Assembly: GCF_002072955.1 (NCBI RefSeq) | Contig: NZ_LPUF01000001.1 | Coordinates: forward strand, 157,001-221,000 | Direction: 5' to 3' | Source of the DNA: Methyloprofundus sedimenti | GTDB taxonomy: Bacteria > Pseudomonadota > Gammaproteobacteria > Methylococcales > Methylomonadaceae | DNA length: 64,000 bases | Translations under genes and position numbers: made by a program | The notes under the pieces: generated by a model | Databases searched by the model: none | What the model was told of the DNA's origin: nothing | The model's input: the letters and a program-made list of their open reading frames with translations, nothing else | Part shown: positions 32,201-39,548 of the stretch, piece after piece | How the letters are laid out: every line of letters begins with the position of its first letter | How positions within the stretch are numbered: the stretch's first letter is position 1

Positions 32201-35062
32201 GCGTTGATAATCTGTTGGTAAAGCAAGTAGCGGCAGTTCTCCGGATAATTGCTTTTGCCAATAATCCCAATCTTTTTGGCTATTTGGGCTTTGCATATAA
32301 CCTTGTTGCCAGCTAACGAAATCATTATAGTTTGACTTCAATGCTGGCAACTGCGATATTTGACCAGCTATCAAGTCAGCATAAATTATTTTTAATTCAT
32401 CAATAAGAATCAATACTGACCATAAATCAATGGCTATATGATGAGCACAAATTAATAAGGTATTTTGTTTATCATCGGTATTTTGTTCATAAAAATGTGT
32501 TCTTATTAAAGGCCCGCTTGATAAGTCAAAGGCTTCTCTGGCTTTGTGCGTCATATCATCTTGCAGTTGATCTTTTGACCACGAAGAGGCATCGATTAAC
32601 GAGAATATTTCTTCTACTTCTGTTACTTCCAAGACATGTTGTTTAACTGTCTCATCGTCACTGATACGATATACGGTGCGTAGTTGGGTATGGCGCTGCA
32701 AAAGAAACTGAAACGCCTGATGTAGCGCTTCTTGTTTCACTTCGCCTTGAATTTGCAGTGCAAGATGAAGATTGTAGATAATGCTATCAGGTTCCAATTG
32801 TTGCATTGTCCACATGGACAATTGAGTGGATGATAGTGTAGAAGTATCTTTCTTATTTAGACTTATAGCTTCGGAAATCTTCTCAGGTTCAGCATGTCCT
32901 TTTTCCAAAGATTTATCTTCCGCTTGATGTTCAGCAGAACGCTGTATAATCTCTGATAATTGTTGGGCAATCTCAGTTAAAGAACTGTCAGATAAAAATA
33001 ATGATAACGGAATATCTTTATCTAATAACTGGTCAACAATATGTTTAAGCTCAACAACCTTGAGCGAGTCCAAACCGAATGCTGGAAGAGATAATTCGGG
33101 TGTTATTTCAGATTCATCCTGTTTCATCATCAAGGCAATTTTATTTTTTAAAAATTGGCTGATTAAAGCAGATCGCTGATCTGGTGGTATAACTGCTAAT
33201 GCTTGTTTAAGCATCTTAAATTCTGGTGTTAAAGTAGCTGTTGAAGAAACAATATCATCCATTTTTTTTGACCTGTTAGAAGAGTGTTGAGAAGCTCCAG
33301 AGCGAAACAACTCGGTTAAATTATTTTGTTCATACATTTTTTTGAAGGCTTGTCGACGATTTTTTCCGCTGGATGTTTTAGGAACGGTTCCAAGCCGTAA
33401 CAAGACCAGTTCTTCAGGAGTTACTTCACAAATTTCTGTCAGCGCCTGGCGTATATTGGCGATGCTCGCTGCGTAGTTTTTTTGTCGCATAGCCGATCGG
33501 GTCAATTCGGCGGCTACAATCAGTTTTTCTTGTTGATCCTCACCGGTTATCGAAAAAGCGACGCAGCCATCGCTCATCAGATCCGAAATATTTTCGGTTA
33601 ATGTCCGTTCTATATCTTGCGGATAAAAATTCCGTCCTCGGATAATAATCAAATCTTTAATGCGTCCACTTATATAGAGCTGCTCATCACTAACAAAACC
33701 TAAATCACCTGTCCGCAGGTAGGACTTATTATCTAACGCCAAAAATCGTTCGCCTTTTTGGGATTGCTCAAGAATTTCAGCTTGAAACATCTGTTTTGAT
33801 AACTCAGGACGATTCCAATAGCCTTGGGTAATATTTGCACCTGTCAACCAAATTTCACCAACATCACCATCCTGACAAAGCTTTGCTGTTTCGGGGTTGA
33901 CAATATACAGTTGCGGATCAGTCGATATTGAACCACAGGAAACTGAATTAAATTGGGCCTGTTTTTGTTCGCTGAGCATTGAAAGGTCAGCAGAACAAAT
34001 ATTACCATTTTCAATTTGTAATTTTTTTCCACTTACAAACAGGGTTGCTTCGGCCAGACCATAGCAAGGGTAAAAACTGCCTAACTCGAAGCCACAGTCA
34101 GAAAACTTCTCTGCAAAGCGTTCCATTGTTTTATCATGCACTGGCTCGGAGCCATTAAAAGCCAATGTCCATGTGCGTAAATCCAAACCCTGCATTTGTT
34201 CCGGGGTTATTTTCTGATAACACAAATCGTAAGCGAAGTTAGGGCCGCCGGAGGTTTCGGCTTTATAGTTTGCGATGGCCCTAAGCCAACGAATGGGTTT
34301 TTCCAGAAATACCATAGGCGGCATTAAAATAGCCGTAGCGCCTAAATAAAGTGGCTGCAACAAGTTTCCGATTAACCCCATATCATGATACAAAGGCAGC
34401 CAACCTACAACGACAGAATCTTCTGTATGTTTAAAGCCTTGTTGTATTGATAACTGGTTGTCCATCAGGTTACCATGACTAACTATTACACCTTTAGGAT
34501 CTCCCGTGGTACCAGAGGTATATTGAAGAAAAGCTAAGCTGTCTGAGTTTAGTTCCGGTTGCACCCAGCTCTCTGCAATCTCTTTCTCCAAGTTATCCGT
34601 TGCAAGCCAATTAAAATCCTGCTGATTCATATCACTATCAGTAAAATCTATGATAAGCCTTTCTTTAAGATCGTTAGTCGTTAAAATGATGGCTGGCAAA
34701 GCGTCATTAATAACAGCAAAAAGCCTAGATTTATGTCTTCGGGAAGGTGGATAGGCTGGAACCGCAATCACTCCAGCATATAAACAGCCAAGAAATCCTT
34801 CAATATAATCAAAACCAGGAGGATACAAAAGTAGTGCCCGTTCTCCTGTCATTCCTAGATTTTGAAGTCGAGCTGCGATGGTACGAGCGCGTTGATCCAG
34901 TTCAGCAAAGTTTATCCTTGCACTTTCATTTTCGCCATCTTGCAAAAAAATATAGGCTGTTTTATTAGCTCTTTCATTCGCTTTACTACATATAAGTTCC
35001 ACAATATTCGAATAACTCATGTGAATACTTTCTGTAGCTATAGATTCTTCGAAAATTCTCAC
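26249..35062 (-). CDS. Lipopeptide synthetase: fatty acyl-AMP ligase-PCP-C-A-PCP-C-A(Dab)-PCP
   Basis: 2937 residues from GTG 35062, with GAGG five bases upstream. Domains: fatty acyl-AMP ligase (about 15-590; YTSGTTGDPKG at 181-191, PLYHDMGLIG), carrier (Ser 666), condensation (about 742-1180; HHIAIDLW at 874-881), adenylation 1 (YTSGSTGKPKG at 1364-1374), carrier (Ser 1763 in LGGDSI), condensation 2 (about 1835-2280; YPLTPMQEGMLFH, HHILLDAW), adenylation 2 (FTSGSTGLPKG from 2473) and carrier (Ser 2884). There is no terminal thioesterase. The adenylation 2 pocket reads D2519-I2520-W2523-E2562-I2588-C2590-A2614-D2622-D2623, close to the D-I-W-E-L-T-A-D-D-K code of Dab-loading domains such as in PvdL. 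Adenylation 1 reads about D-S-A-C-I-A-E-V-W, unassigned. Like PvdL, it starts with an acyl-activating domain, implying an acylated precursor. Confidence 0.95.
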   Translation of the reverse strand: MRIFEESIATESIHMSYSNIVELICSKANERANKTAYIFLQDGENESARINFAELDQRARTIAARLQNLGMTGERALLLYPPGFDYIEGFLGCLYAGVIAVPAYPPSRRHKSRLFAVINDALPAIILTTNDLKERLIIDFTDSDMNQQDFNWLATDNLEKEIAESWVQPELNSDSLAFLQYTSGTTGDPKGVIVSHGNLMDNQLSIQQGFKHTEDSVVVGWLPLYHDMGLIGNLLQPLYLGATAILMPPMVFLEKPIRWLRAIANYKAETSGGPNFAYDLCYQKITPEQMQGLDLRTWTLAFNGSEPVHDKTMERFAEKFSDCGFELGSFYPCYGLAEATLFVSGKKLQIENGNICSADLSMLSEQKQAQFNSVSCGSISTDPQLYIVNPETAKLCQDGDVGEIWLTGANITQGYWNRPELSKQMFQAEILEQSQKGERFLALDNKSYLRTGDLGFVSDEQLYISGRIKDLIIIRGRNFYPQDIERTLTENISDLMSDGCVAFSITGEDQQEKLIVAAELTRSAMRQKNYAASIANIRQALTEICEVTPEELVLLRLGTVPKTSSGKNRRQAFKKMYEQNNLTELFRSGASQHSSNRSKKMDDIVSSTATLTPEFKMLKQALAVIPPDQRSALISQFLKNKIALMMKQDESEITPELSLPAFGLDSLKVVELKHIVDQLLDKDIPLSLFLSDSSLTEIAQQLSEIIQRSAEHQAEDKSLEKGHAEPEKISEAISLNKKDTSTLSSTQLSMWTMQQLEPDSIIYNLHLALQIQGEVKQEALHQAFQFLLQRHTQLRTVYRISDDETVKQHVLEVTEVEEIFSLIDASSWSKDQLQDDMTHKAREAFDLSSGPLIRTHFYEQNTDDKQNTLLICAHHIAIDLWSVLILIDELKIIYADLIAGQISQLPALKSNYNDFVSWQQGYMQSPNSQKDWDYWQKQLSGELPLLALPTDYQRPTVSDYHGASLAFQLNKEDTEQLKNLAKKQGVTLFALLLTAYKVLLHRYTHQKDVIVGVPTSGRSQSSFALVVGNFVNPLPLRSYPSGDKSFTDYLAEVNESLQMALKHQDYPFSQIVDQLQPERIADHWPIYQTMFVLQQAQMGIDSDLASLTLGENSVESAWGDWNVRAFKMEQRVENFDLMVMATEDAEGLVFSFQNRDSIFSSISIEQLKSNFATLLKGIVANPNERLLDLPLLACSERNKVLNEWNAKTVSYPECCLHELFEKQALKTPQSTAVCCSGMSINYQELNERANYVASYLSRIGISREDRVGLCLERSIEVIICIFAVLKSGGTYVPVDPGSPSERITDIIKDCDAKILITQDHLLEQIKIENISVLYLDRDWGKITEQELISQPSYVQPDNAAYIIYTSGSTGKPKGVVVSHANAVASTFARFNFYPEVVEGFLLLSSYTFDSSIAGIFWTLSQGGKLCIPSEESYQDPIALAEVIQQEQLSHLLCLPALYSLLLEGVKSSQLAGLKTVIVAGENCPSTLPRLHFKSLKNTRFYNEYGPTEGTVWCSAYEFKKSDVNVGMSAFIGNPISNTKIYLLDEYLNPVAIGVTGELYIAGRGVCRCYYKQPNLTAERFIPNHFESGVGERLYRTGDLASWTNDGNLKFLGRVDHQVKIRGFRVELDEIESRLLEYGEVEEVMVIASESNAGTKHLIAYFVPVQSDLEELVSIDRLTLYLKSCLPVYMIPSFFVKLEQLPKTANGKINRKALPVPEWNELSIQQYTAPGTAIERQLSEIWAKVLRLEKAGINDNFFSLGGDSILAIQIAIQAHKAGLSFTARELFQNQTIAELASVIQSVEQDIEDTKLAEKVICEQFPLSRLELKELSELPYDLDELEDIYPLTPMQEGMLFHTLMEPGSGVYLMQDRFELKGAIDVAVFKKAWDLVIRRNPILRSSFVWNVTSTPHQIVHKQLNVAFEFFDWRDLSKQDQKSQLENILQNELKDGFDLLHPPLLRLRLILISEEQYQFVRSHHHILLDAWCTSLILTEFKSNYDKLIANDLIEQIAATPFSDYVVWLQKQDVIAEEKFWRNYLDGFTVSTPLVVDRLTNGNELMDVADVSIQLPETSTRCLNDVAQKLRLTPNTFVQGAWALLLNRYSNLNEVLFGITVTGRPVELTNVEGILGLFINGLPLRVSIDRRKSVRVFLHELQNQNLEMRQFEHSSLTSIQEWSGLSRDQDLFQHLLTFENAPVDPKLRKRTGSFWFEDISVRTHTNYPITVMVIPDTKIHLQITYQTARFEVDVIERMLLHFKNLLEDMVAYPDKQLCNVDMLSVEESNNSLIYWNQTQYSYSEPCDIVASFEAQVVQTPNQMAVAYKGQKLSYLELNHRVNCVAHALLAEGVVPEMLIALFSDRGVEYMVMMLSVFKVGAAYMPLDPAHPDARIEQVVKESGANKIFTNAAYAERAQTLVDSLADESATNSSQMGASTDVITPFESLHQPDVLRLEVLEICENKANPPRQHFPTNLAFVIFTSGSTGLPKGAMVEHQGMFNNLITKVPTLGLTEHDAIAQTAGQCFDISVWQHLTALVCGARVEIIPDEIVKEPNLLLSHLAENSVTILEAVPSMIQALLDMADESNKLPELRWLIACGEAFPPELCRRWMDQYPHVKVLNAYGPAECSDDVSYYQVPEQPGETDAIVPIGQPVHNTKLYLLNHWQKLAPIGVPGEICVSGIQVGRGYLGRADLTAEKFIPDAFDEAGQRLYRTGDLGRYREDGTIEFLGRIDHQVKIRGVRIEPGEIEAHILTFPQVVQVFVMVRENGATGKRLVAYVVCDKSEITRDVELIAGLRNHLSTLLPIVMMPSAFVLLDTLPVSSNGKIDRKVLPEPDMAEQSDTTYLAPRNPAEETLVDIWREVLDIEQIGVTDNFFELGGHSLLAVQVLSRIRKDFGIEVPLRQLFEASTIEVLALLVEEFLIEHLNSLSEEEAEALLNDHEQDE

Positions 35063-35072
35063 TATTACCTCA

Positions 35073-36053
35073 CTAAGAAACGTAGTTCAAATATGACAGG
35101 TACCAGGGCAGCACTTTTGTTGCAGACAAACCGGTACTCTGTCCTAGCGCAATAACCGCGTTGTAATAAACATTCTTAATTGGCATCCCTTGTTTAAGTG
35201 CCAATACGCCTCGAATAGCACTATCGCGCGTATGCCAGTCAACATTAAAGGACATTGAGCAATCTAAACTGCGGACGTGATGCAACATCCCTGATGGCAT
35301 GTAAAGCATATCTCCTGGTTCTACAATACACTCTTGAATTTGCGCACCCCGATAAAGCGGATGACGTATAAAGTCCGGATTTTCCGCATCTACCTCGCTC
35401 CAACGCCATTTATAGCAATAACAAGATGACAGTTGATCATGCTGTAATAAGATAAAGCGTTTGCGGCCCTTGACTTGAAAGAACAGGTTATGAGTCAGCA
35501 GGCAATCGAAATGCAAAGGAGTTAAGCTATGGCTAGGTCCAAAAAAGAATTGAGCGTACTTAGTCCAATCACTTCGATACCACTCTGGAAAATAATCGGA
35601 TGGAAAACCAACCAGATCATTGGCCGCATTTGGCAAAACACTCAATAACGGTAAGTCGTGCAAATATGGTGGCCTATCTATGGCCGAAACTTCATTCCTT
35701 TGAAGCTCAGTTTCAAATATTTCTACTTGATCCAGGTAATCGTTCAATCGTGTTGTTACTGTCATCAGGTTTGCTACACCTTCATCTTTTAAACCTTGTT
35801 TAAGAGTAACTGTACGATCACCAGAAATTTCACGAAGATACGCAGTTTCCCACTTAGAAAGTGCCAAACAATTTTTTAATACCCCTGAAACCACCACAGG
35901 ACGATTCTTTAACACATAATTGGTAAAGAAACTTTTGGCTGACAAGCTCTCTCTACGATCTATTTCAGGATAATGATTTATTACCTTTGCTCTTGTTGTA
36001 GCCGAATTTGCTGATAAGTCAGCTGCAGGCTTTACTTCAATTAATGTTTCCAT
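35073..36053 (-). CDS. Cupin_8/JmjC-like Fe(II)/2-oxoglutarate hydroxylase
   Basis: 326 residues from ATG 36053, which has AGGAGA five bases upstream; the longer frame to 36080 is less likely. The double-stranded beta-helix iron ligands are visible: His and Asp in TPLHFDCLLTHN and a distal His in PSGMLHHVRS after the EPGDMLYMP turn. FQVKGRKRFILL is the usual JmjC/FIH-like strand. Such enzymes hydroxylate amino-acid side chains in free form or on proteins. In this operon the target could be a carrier-bound residue, creating a hydroxyl ligand for iron. It ends ten bases before the large synthetase, so expression is coupled. Known siderophore beta-hydroxylases belong mostly to the TauD/SyrP family, so this would be an uncommon type. 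The substrate is unknown. Confidence 0.78.
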   Translation of the reverse strand: METLIEVKPAADLSANSATTRAKVINHYPEIDRRESLSAKSFFTNYVLKNRPVVVSGVLKNCLALSKWETAYLREISGDRTVTLKQGLKDEGVANLMTVTTRLNDYLDQVEIFETELQRNEVSAIDRPPYLHDLPLLSVLPNAANDLVGFPSDYFPEWYRSDWTKYAQFFFGPSHSLTPLHFDCLLTHNLFFQVKGRKRFILLQHDQLSSCYCYKWRWSEVDAENPDFIRHPLYRGAQIQECIVEPGDMLYMPSGMLHHVRSLDCSMSFNVDWHTRDSAIRGVLALKQGMPIKNVYYNAVIALGQSTGLSATKVLPWYLSYLNYVS

Positions 36054-36115
36054 TTTCTCTCCTATAGAACAGCGAAGCATTTTCTGTAAACTGTCGGCAT
36101 GATGTCAGTTGTGAC

Positions 36116-36892
36116 CTAATAAACTTTCATCCTTATGCTATTTAGTCGCGTTCCTTTTATAGCCAAAGCCGCCATAAACCCAACTAAAGGGTCAATCGGA
36201 TATAAATACCAAACACCTTGATGTTTAGGCTGAGTAAGTATTTCTATAACCCTCGACGTTTCAAGATGTCTTAGGGGTACGTTATACACCTTTGCATTTA
36301 ACGAAAAACCTAAGCCGCAACACTTGGCAAGCGCTTCCTTTCGCGTCCATCCTCGAAAAAATGCATTCATTTTGTCTTCTTCTGGAATTTCATCCAGTTC
36401 CAGCAATTCATTCTCAGAAAAAATAATCGGGGCTAATTCCCACCAAGCCATTCTGTGGTTAAGAAGTTCTATATCGATACCAACTTGTCGCCGATTTGCA
36501 AACACGTAAACTGCTGAATTAGCTGCATGGGATAGGTTAAATTCAAGTCCATCACCCACCAATAAACCTGTTAAATAAGGTTTTCCATAAGTCCCATAAG
36601 TGAATCTAACTTGTTCGGGAGTAATACCGAGATAATTTCCCAACAATTCACGTAATATTCCGCGCGCGATGATATATCTATTTCTATCCAGGCCTCGAAC
36701 AAAGCTTTTTGCCCGTTTTCGTTCATCTTTCGATAATGTTCCAAAGAAGGTTTCTAGTCTATCTTGTGTTGCAATCAATGATGCAGACCAAATATGAACT
36801 TCTTCTGGCTGGAGTTGCACTTCATCATTAACTGATAAAGCGCAGTAGATATTCCTACTACCTAACCAGTCTACTGACTGAGTAGATGCCAT
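36116..36892 (-). CDS. 4'-phosphopantetheinyl transferase, Sfp type
   Basis: 258 residues. The ACPS signature is complete: VGIDIELLNHR (Mg-binding Asp and Glu) and FFRGWTRKEALAKCCG (WxxKEA). The N-terminal pseudo-domain has RAKSFVRGLDRNRYIIARGILRELLG, typical of Sfp-type enzymes. It converts apo carrier domains of the two synthetases to the holo form using coenzyme A. Only two bases separate it from the MbtH gene upstream, and it precedes the hydroxylase gene by 62 bases. Confidence 0.93.
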   Translation of the reverse strand: MASTQSVDWLGSRNIYCALSVNDEVQLQPEEVHIWSASLIATQDRLETFFGTLSKDERKRAKSFVRGLDRNRYIIARGILRELLGNYLGITPEQVRFTYGTYGKPYLTGLLVGDGLEFNLSHAANSAVYVFANRRQVGIDIELLNHRMAWWELAPIIFSENELLELDEIPEEDKMNAFFRGWTRKEALAKCCGLGFSLNAKVYNVPLRHLETSRVIEILTQPKHQGVWYLYPIDPLVGFMAALAIKGTRLNSIRMKVY

Positions 36893-36894
36893 TA

Positions 36895-37137
36895 TCAGCT
36901 CTCCGTCTGACTAACTCTATTATCCTGATTTTCCGCCATTGCTTTGCGCAAACTCAAAGGGCGCATATCCGTCCAGACCTTTTTGATATACTCCAGACAT
37001 TCCTGTTTTAAGCCTGTTTGACCGACTGTTTTCCAACCTTTTGGCACTTCTTTATATTCAGGCCAAATGGAGTATTGTTCCTCATGATTAACAACCACAT
37101 GGTAAATTGTTGTATCTTCCTCTTCATCCCAAGCCAT
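36895..37137 (-). CDS. MbtH-like protein
   Basis: 80 residues with the family core [19 protein letters not shown], then the W-x-D-M-R-P-L-S-L-R end. MbtH proteins bind adenylation domains and raise their folding and activity. It is the first gene of the synthetase operon (37137 to 9880), so the main promoter should lie in 37138-37513. Confidence 0.93.
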   Translation of the reverse strand: MAWDEEEDTTIYHVVVNHEEQYSIWPEYKEVPKGWKTVGQTGLKQECLEYIKKVWTDMRPLSLRKAMAENQDNRVSQTES

Positions 37138-37513
37138 AGCTTATCCTTAGTTAAAATTTAAGAAATCGAATATATTTTGAGCTCAATTTTAATTGCAGAA
37201 TAAGAAAATTGAATTTATTATTTATTTTTCTGAAATTGAGCGGTAATCAATTTTTTCACTCTTTGTTGTTTAGAGTTATGACCTTGACGTACCAGCCTTT
37301 AAAAGACTCACTAGGAAATGATAAATTTTCTTAATGGAATAGCTTTGCTTGCCTTATGCGGATAAATCCGCACCTGCATTTTAGTTTTTTTTGCTGAAAT
37401 TTTCGGATTCAAAGCGTTGTTGAAGCAAGGATTTCCAGTCCACGAAGGAGATAGGGAATAAGCCAAATTCTGGTCGGGACAGCGAGTTTTCGCACGATAC
37501 GCCGATCCGAGCA
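37138..37513. other. Probable promoter region of the synthetase operon
   Basis: This 376-base AT-rich gap lies between the fecR-like stop and the MbtH start. I could not identify a convincing Fur box, PvdS-type iron-starvation box or sigma-70 pair, so the promoter is inferred from operon position only. A small palindrome, TGCGGAT-AA-ATCCGCA, lies at 37357-37372. The frame at 37311-37514 has no family resemblance and is left out. Confidence 0.4.
37357..37372. repeat. Short palindrome downstream of fecR
   Basis: TGCGGAT and ATCCGCA are perfect seven-base arms around AA. On the plus strand it is followed by a T-rich run from 37380, but no plus-strand gene precedes it. It could be a REP fragment or a weak terminator. 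Confidence 0.4.
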
Positions 37514-38491
37514 TTAATACAAAACCGTTAAATACGCTGATACATTCACTACTTTGGCGCCTGTTGCCTGGGCTAATGATGCGATAATTGCTCTAGGATT
37601 ATTCAATTTATAGTCACCTGTAACACCAATGTCAGACAGCTTTTGATTACCTAATATAATAATACCTGGCTGATAACGGTCAATTTCGGCAATTATTTCT
37701 CCCAGCGGAAGATTGTGAAATTTAAAACGGCCTTCTGTCCAGGAAAATACCGCACTTGATTGATCAGTTTCTATCACTTTGAACTGATTTTGTGTTTTTT
37801 CTAGCTGTTCGCCAGCAATCACTATGTCTGTATTATCAGCATTATTTGCTCGATATGCGACAATGCCCTGTTGTACAATCAACGGAGTATTACTCTCAGT
37901 ATTGACGATAAAACGTGTGCCGACAACTCGTACACTTTCTTCCTCAGTTTTAACTATAAAGGGGCGTGTTATATCGGGCTGTATGTTAAAAAAGGCTCGA
38001 CCGCTTAATAAGTCAACATTTCTGCCATGCTCATCGTACGATACCTTAATTGCACTATCGGTATCCAACATCACGCTTGAACCATCAGCCAGTATCAATG
38101 TTTGTTGCTGACCCACTGTGGTGTATAGATCAGCAGTCAGCCTTTGTAGCATATTGCCTTGAAAAATACCCCAGACGCTCAATAACAAAGTTGCGACTAT
38201 TGCTAGCCCCGGCCTAAAACGGCGAGTTTTTGCTGACTTTTTGTGACTAATTCTCTGCTCTTCAATTTGTAATGCCTGTACAAATACCTCCGAACCCCAT
38301 AGCTGTGCAATTTGCTCATATGCCTGTTTGTTTTCCGGGTTTTCTGCACACCAATTTAAAAATTCAAGTTGAACGGATGCTTTGACTGGCGTTTCTTCTA
38401 ATCGAGTAAACCATTCTAAAGCCTGCTCACTGGCACTGCTTATTGAAGGAAGCTCATTATTATCATTTTTTTCAGAATTGTATTTGGTCAT
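37514..38491 (-). CDS. FecR-type anti-sigma factor/signal transducer
   Basis: 325 residues from ATG 38491; the frame extends to a TTG at 38506, but that start is weak. The N-terminal cytoplasmic part has the DUF4880-like ALEWFTRLEETP and FLNWCAENPENKQAYEQIAQLW. One membrane segment (LAIVATLLLSVWGIF) is followed by the periplasmic FecR domain (TTVGQQQTLILADGSSVMLDTDSAIKV, RPFIVKTEEESVRVVGTRF) and a C-terminal STN-like segment. It should bind the signalling domain of the receptor at 23640-26165 and control the sigma factor at 2386-2931. TTGATA-T-TATCAA overlaps the region just before the start and might be an operator. Confidence 0.88.
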   Translation of the reverse strand: MTKYNSEKNDNNELPSISSASEQALEWFTRLEETPVKASVQLEFLNWCAENPENKQAYEQIAQLWGSEVFVQALQIEEQRISHKKSAKTRRFRPGLAIVATLLLSVWGIFQGNMLQRLTADLYTTVGQQQTLILADGSSVMLDTDSAIKVSYDEHGRNVDLLSGRAFFNIQPDITRPFIVKTEEESVRVVGTRFIVNTESNTPLIVQQGIVAYRANNADNTDIVIAGEQLEKTQNQFKVIETDQSSAVFSWTEGRFKFHNLPLGEIIAEIDRYQPGIIILGNQKLSDIGVTGDYKLNNPRAIIASLAQATGAKVVNVSAYLTVLY

Positions 38492-39026
38492 ATTTGATAT
38501 TATCAATATTACGAATTAAATGCCTTTAAAGACCTAGACGTTTAACAGTAAATAATAACACACTGAAATACCAAATTACTCAGTTTAATTGGCCATTAAA
38601 AATTACCTCTCAGATTACAATGTCATGCCTCTTTTCTAACTTTGAAAAACAAATAGTTCTGCGTGTTAAATGCTTTCCATGTTCTAAAGTTTAGATTTTT
38701 TCACCAAATTTACGGCCTTAAAAGATATGCGCTTTATTGCACTGATACTAGAAGACTAGTAGCAAGGAAATCCTTACAGTTCGACAAGTTTTTACAAGCA
38801 AAAACGGGAGGTACGGGTTTAATGAACCTGGTTTGCAGAGATTTGACGTGTAATGGCAAACTAGCGCGACAACCTATCAGAAACGATTGAAAGCAGCTAT
38901 GTCCGATGATAAAGATGCGGCAACAAAACCACAATGTTTAACACATTGGAGCAATGTAATGTCGGGCAAAAAAGCATGCCCGACCTACCTGGTTGCGGCT
39001 GACCGCTTTTGATTCTTTTGGTTTTG
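38492..39026. other. Intergenic region with RAYT/REP remnant
   Basis: Apart from the repeat at 38892-38991, the sequence has no recognisable gene. The frames at 38663-38890 (plus) and 38734-38934 (minus) are chance or remnants; only the first dozen residues of the latter (MWFCCRIFIIG) match the RAYT lead-in at 2319. Confidence 0.45.
38892..38991. repeat. REP-like palindrome plus flank (copy 2 of 2283-2376)
   Basis: GTCGGGCA (38961-38968) faces TGCCCGAC (38977-38984) and is followed by CTAC, as in copy 1. About 65 further bases to the left align with the copy beside the RAYT remnant, including the TTG-started WFCCR lead-in. No transposase body is present here. Confidence 0.7.
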
Positions 39027-39548
39027 CTAAAGAACCTCGCGTCTTTTGAACATTGACCACTGCACCAATACACCCGTGATTACCAGAGCTAAGAAAAGTG
39101 CCGCTTCGGTAGCGGGGGAGGCGATAATGGCATTCACAATTGCTGCTGCGCCCGCAAGTGATGAGAGAATAATTATCGTCCAGTCCATTAATAGCCAAGC
39201 TATAATCGAGCCAATTAGTCCTGTGATTAAGACTGCGCTGATCGGAGCGGGATCAATTCCAAGCTTGGCAGACAGCACAATGGCAAGATAGCCGGCTGCG
39301 TAAAAACCACCGAGGGCAAAGGCGACACGCTGGTAAATTACCGATAGCACGACGCTAATTATTCCTACCGTAATTGCGACAGAAATGATGACCCACATGG
39401 GCTGACCCTCGAACCAGATTTCAGCGAGTTCGGCACCAATTAAAAATCCTGCTAACATGATAAATAACCAAAAAATGTTACGTCCTGCCAGAAGTAAGGC
39501 GCATCCGAACACAATGTGCAAGATGCTTTCATCTGTTACTAAATTCAT
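39027..39548 (-). CDS. Multi-pass membrane protein, DUF4203/TMEM198-like
   Basis: 173 residues that are hydrophobic throughout, with about six or seven predicted helices (for example IVFGCALLLAGRNIFWLFIMLAGFLIGAELAEIWF, GFYAAGYLAIVLSAKLG, WTIIILSSLAGAAAIVNAI). The Gly-rich paired helices resemble DUF4203-type proteins. It ends with basic residues (FKRREVL). The function is not known, and nothing nearby suggests a partner. The assignment rests on hydrophobicity and general family look only. Confidence 0.6.
   Translation of the reverse strand: MNLVTDESILHIVFGCALLLAGRNIFWLFIMLAGFLIGAELAEIWFEGQPMWVIISVAITVGIISVVLSVIYQRVAFALGGFYAAGYLAIVLSAKLGIDPAPISAVLITGLIGSIIAWLLMDWTIIILSSLAGAAAIVNAIIASPATEAALFLALVITGVLVQWSMFKRREVL

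Noticed and set aside
26249-35062. Epimerisation domain between carrier 1 and condensation 2
   Set aside because: The segment at residues 1800-1835 is only a short linker before YPLTPMQEG.
37138-37513. Fur box or PvdS-type box before the MbtH gene
   Set aside because: AT-rich sequence gives partial matches only; none has the paired GATAAT halves or the TAAAT-N16-CGT form.
37311-37514. 67-residue minus-strand frame
   Set aside because: No family resemblance and no ribosome site; it contains the small palindrome at 37357-37372.
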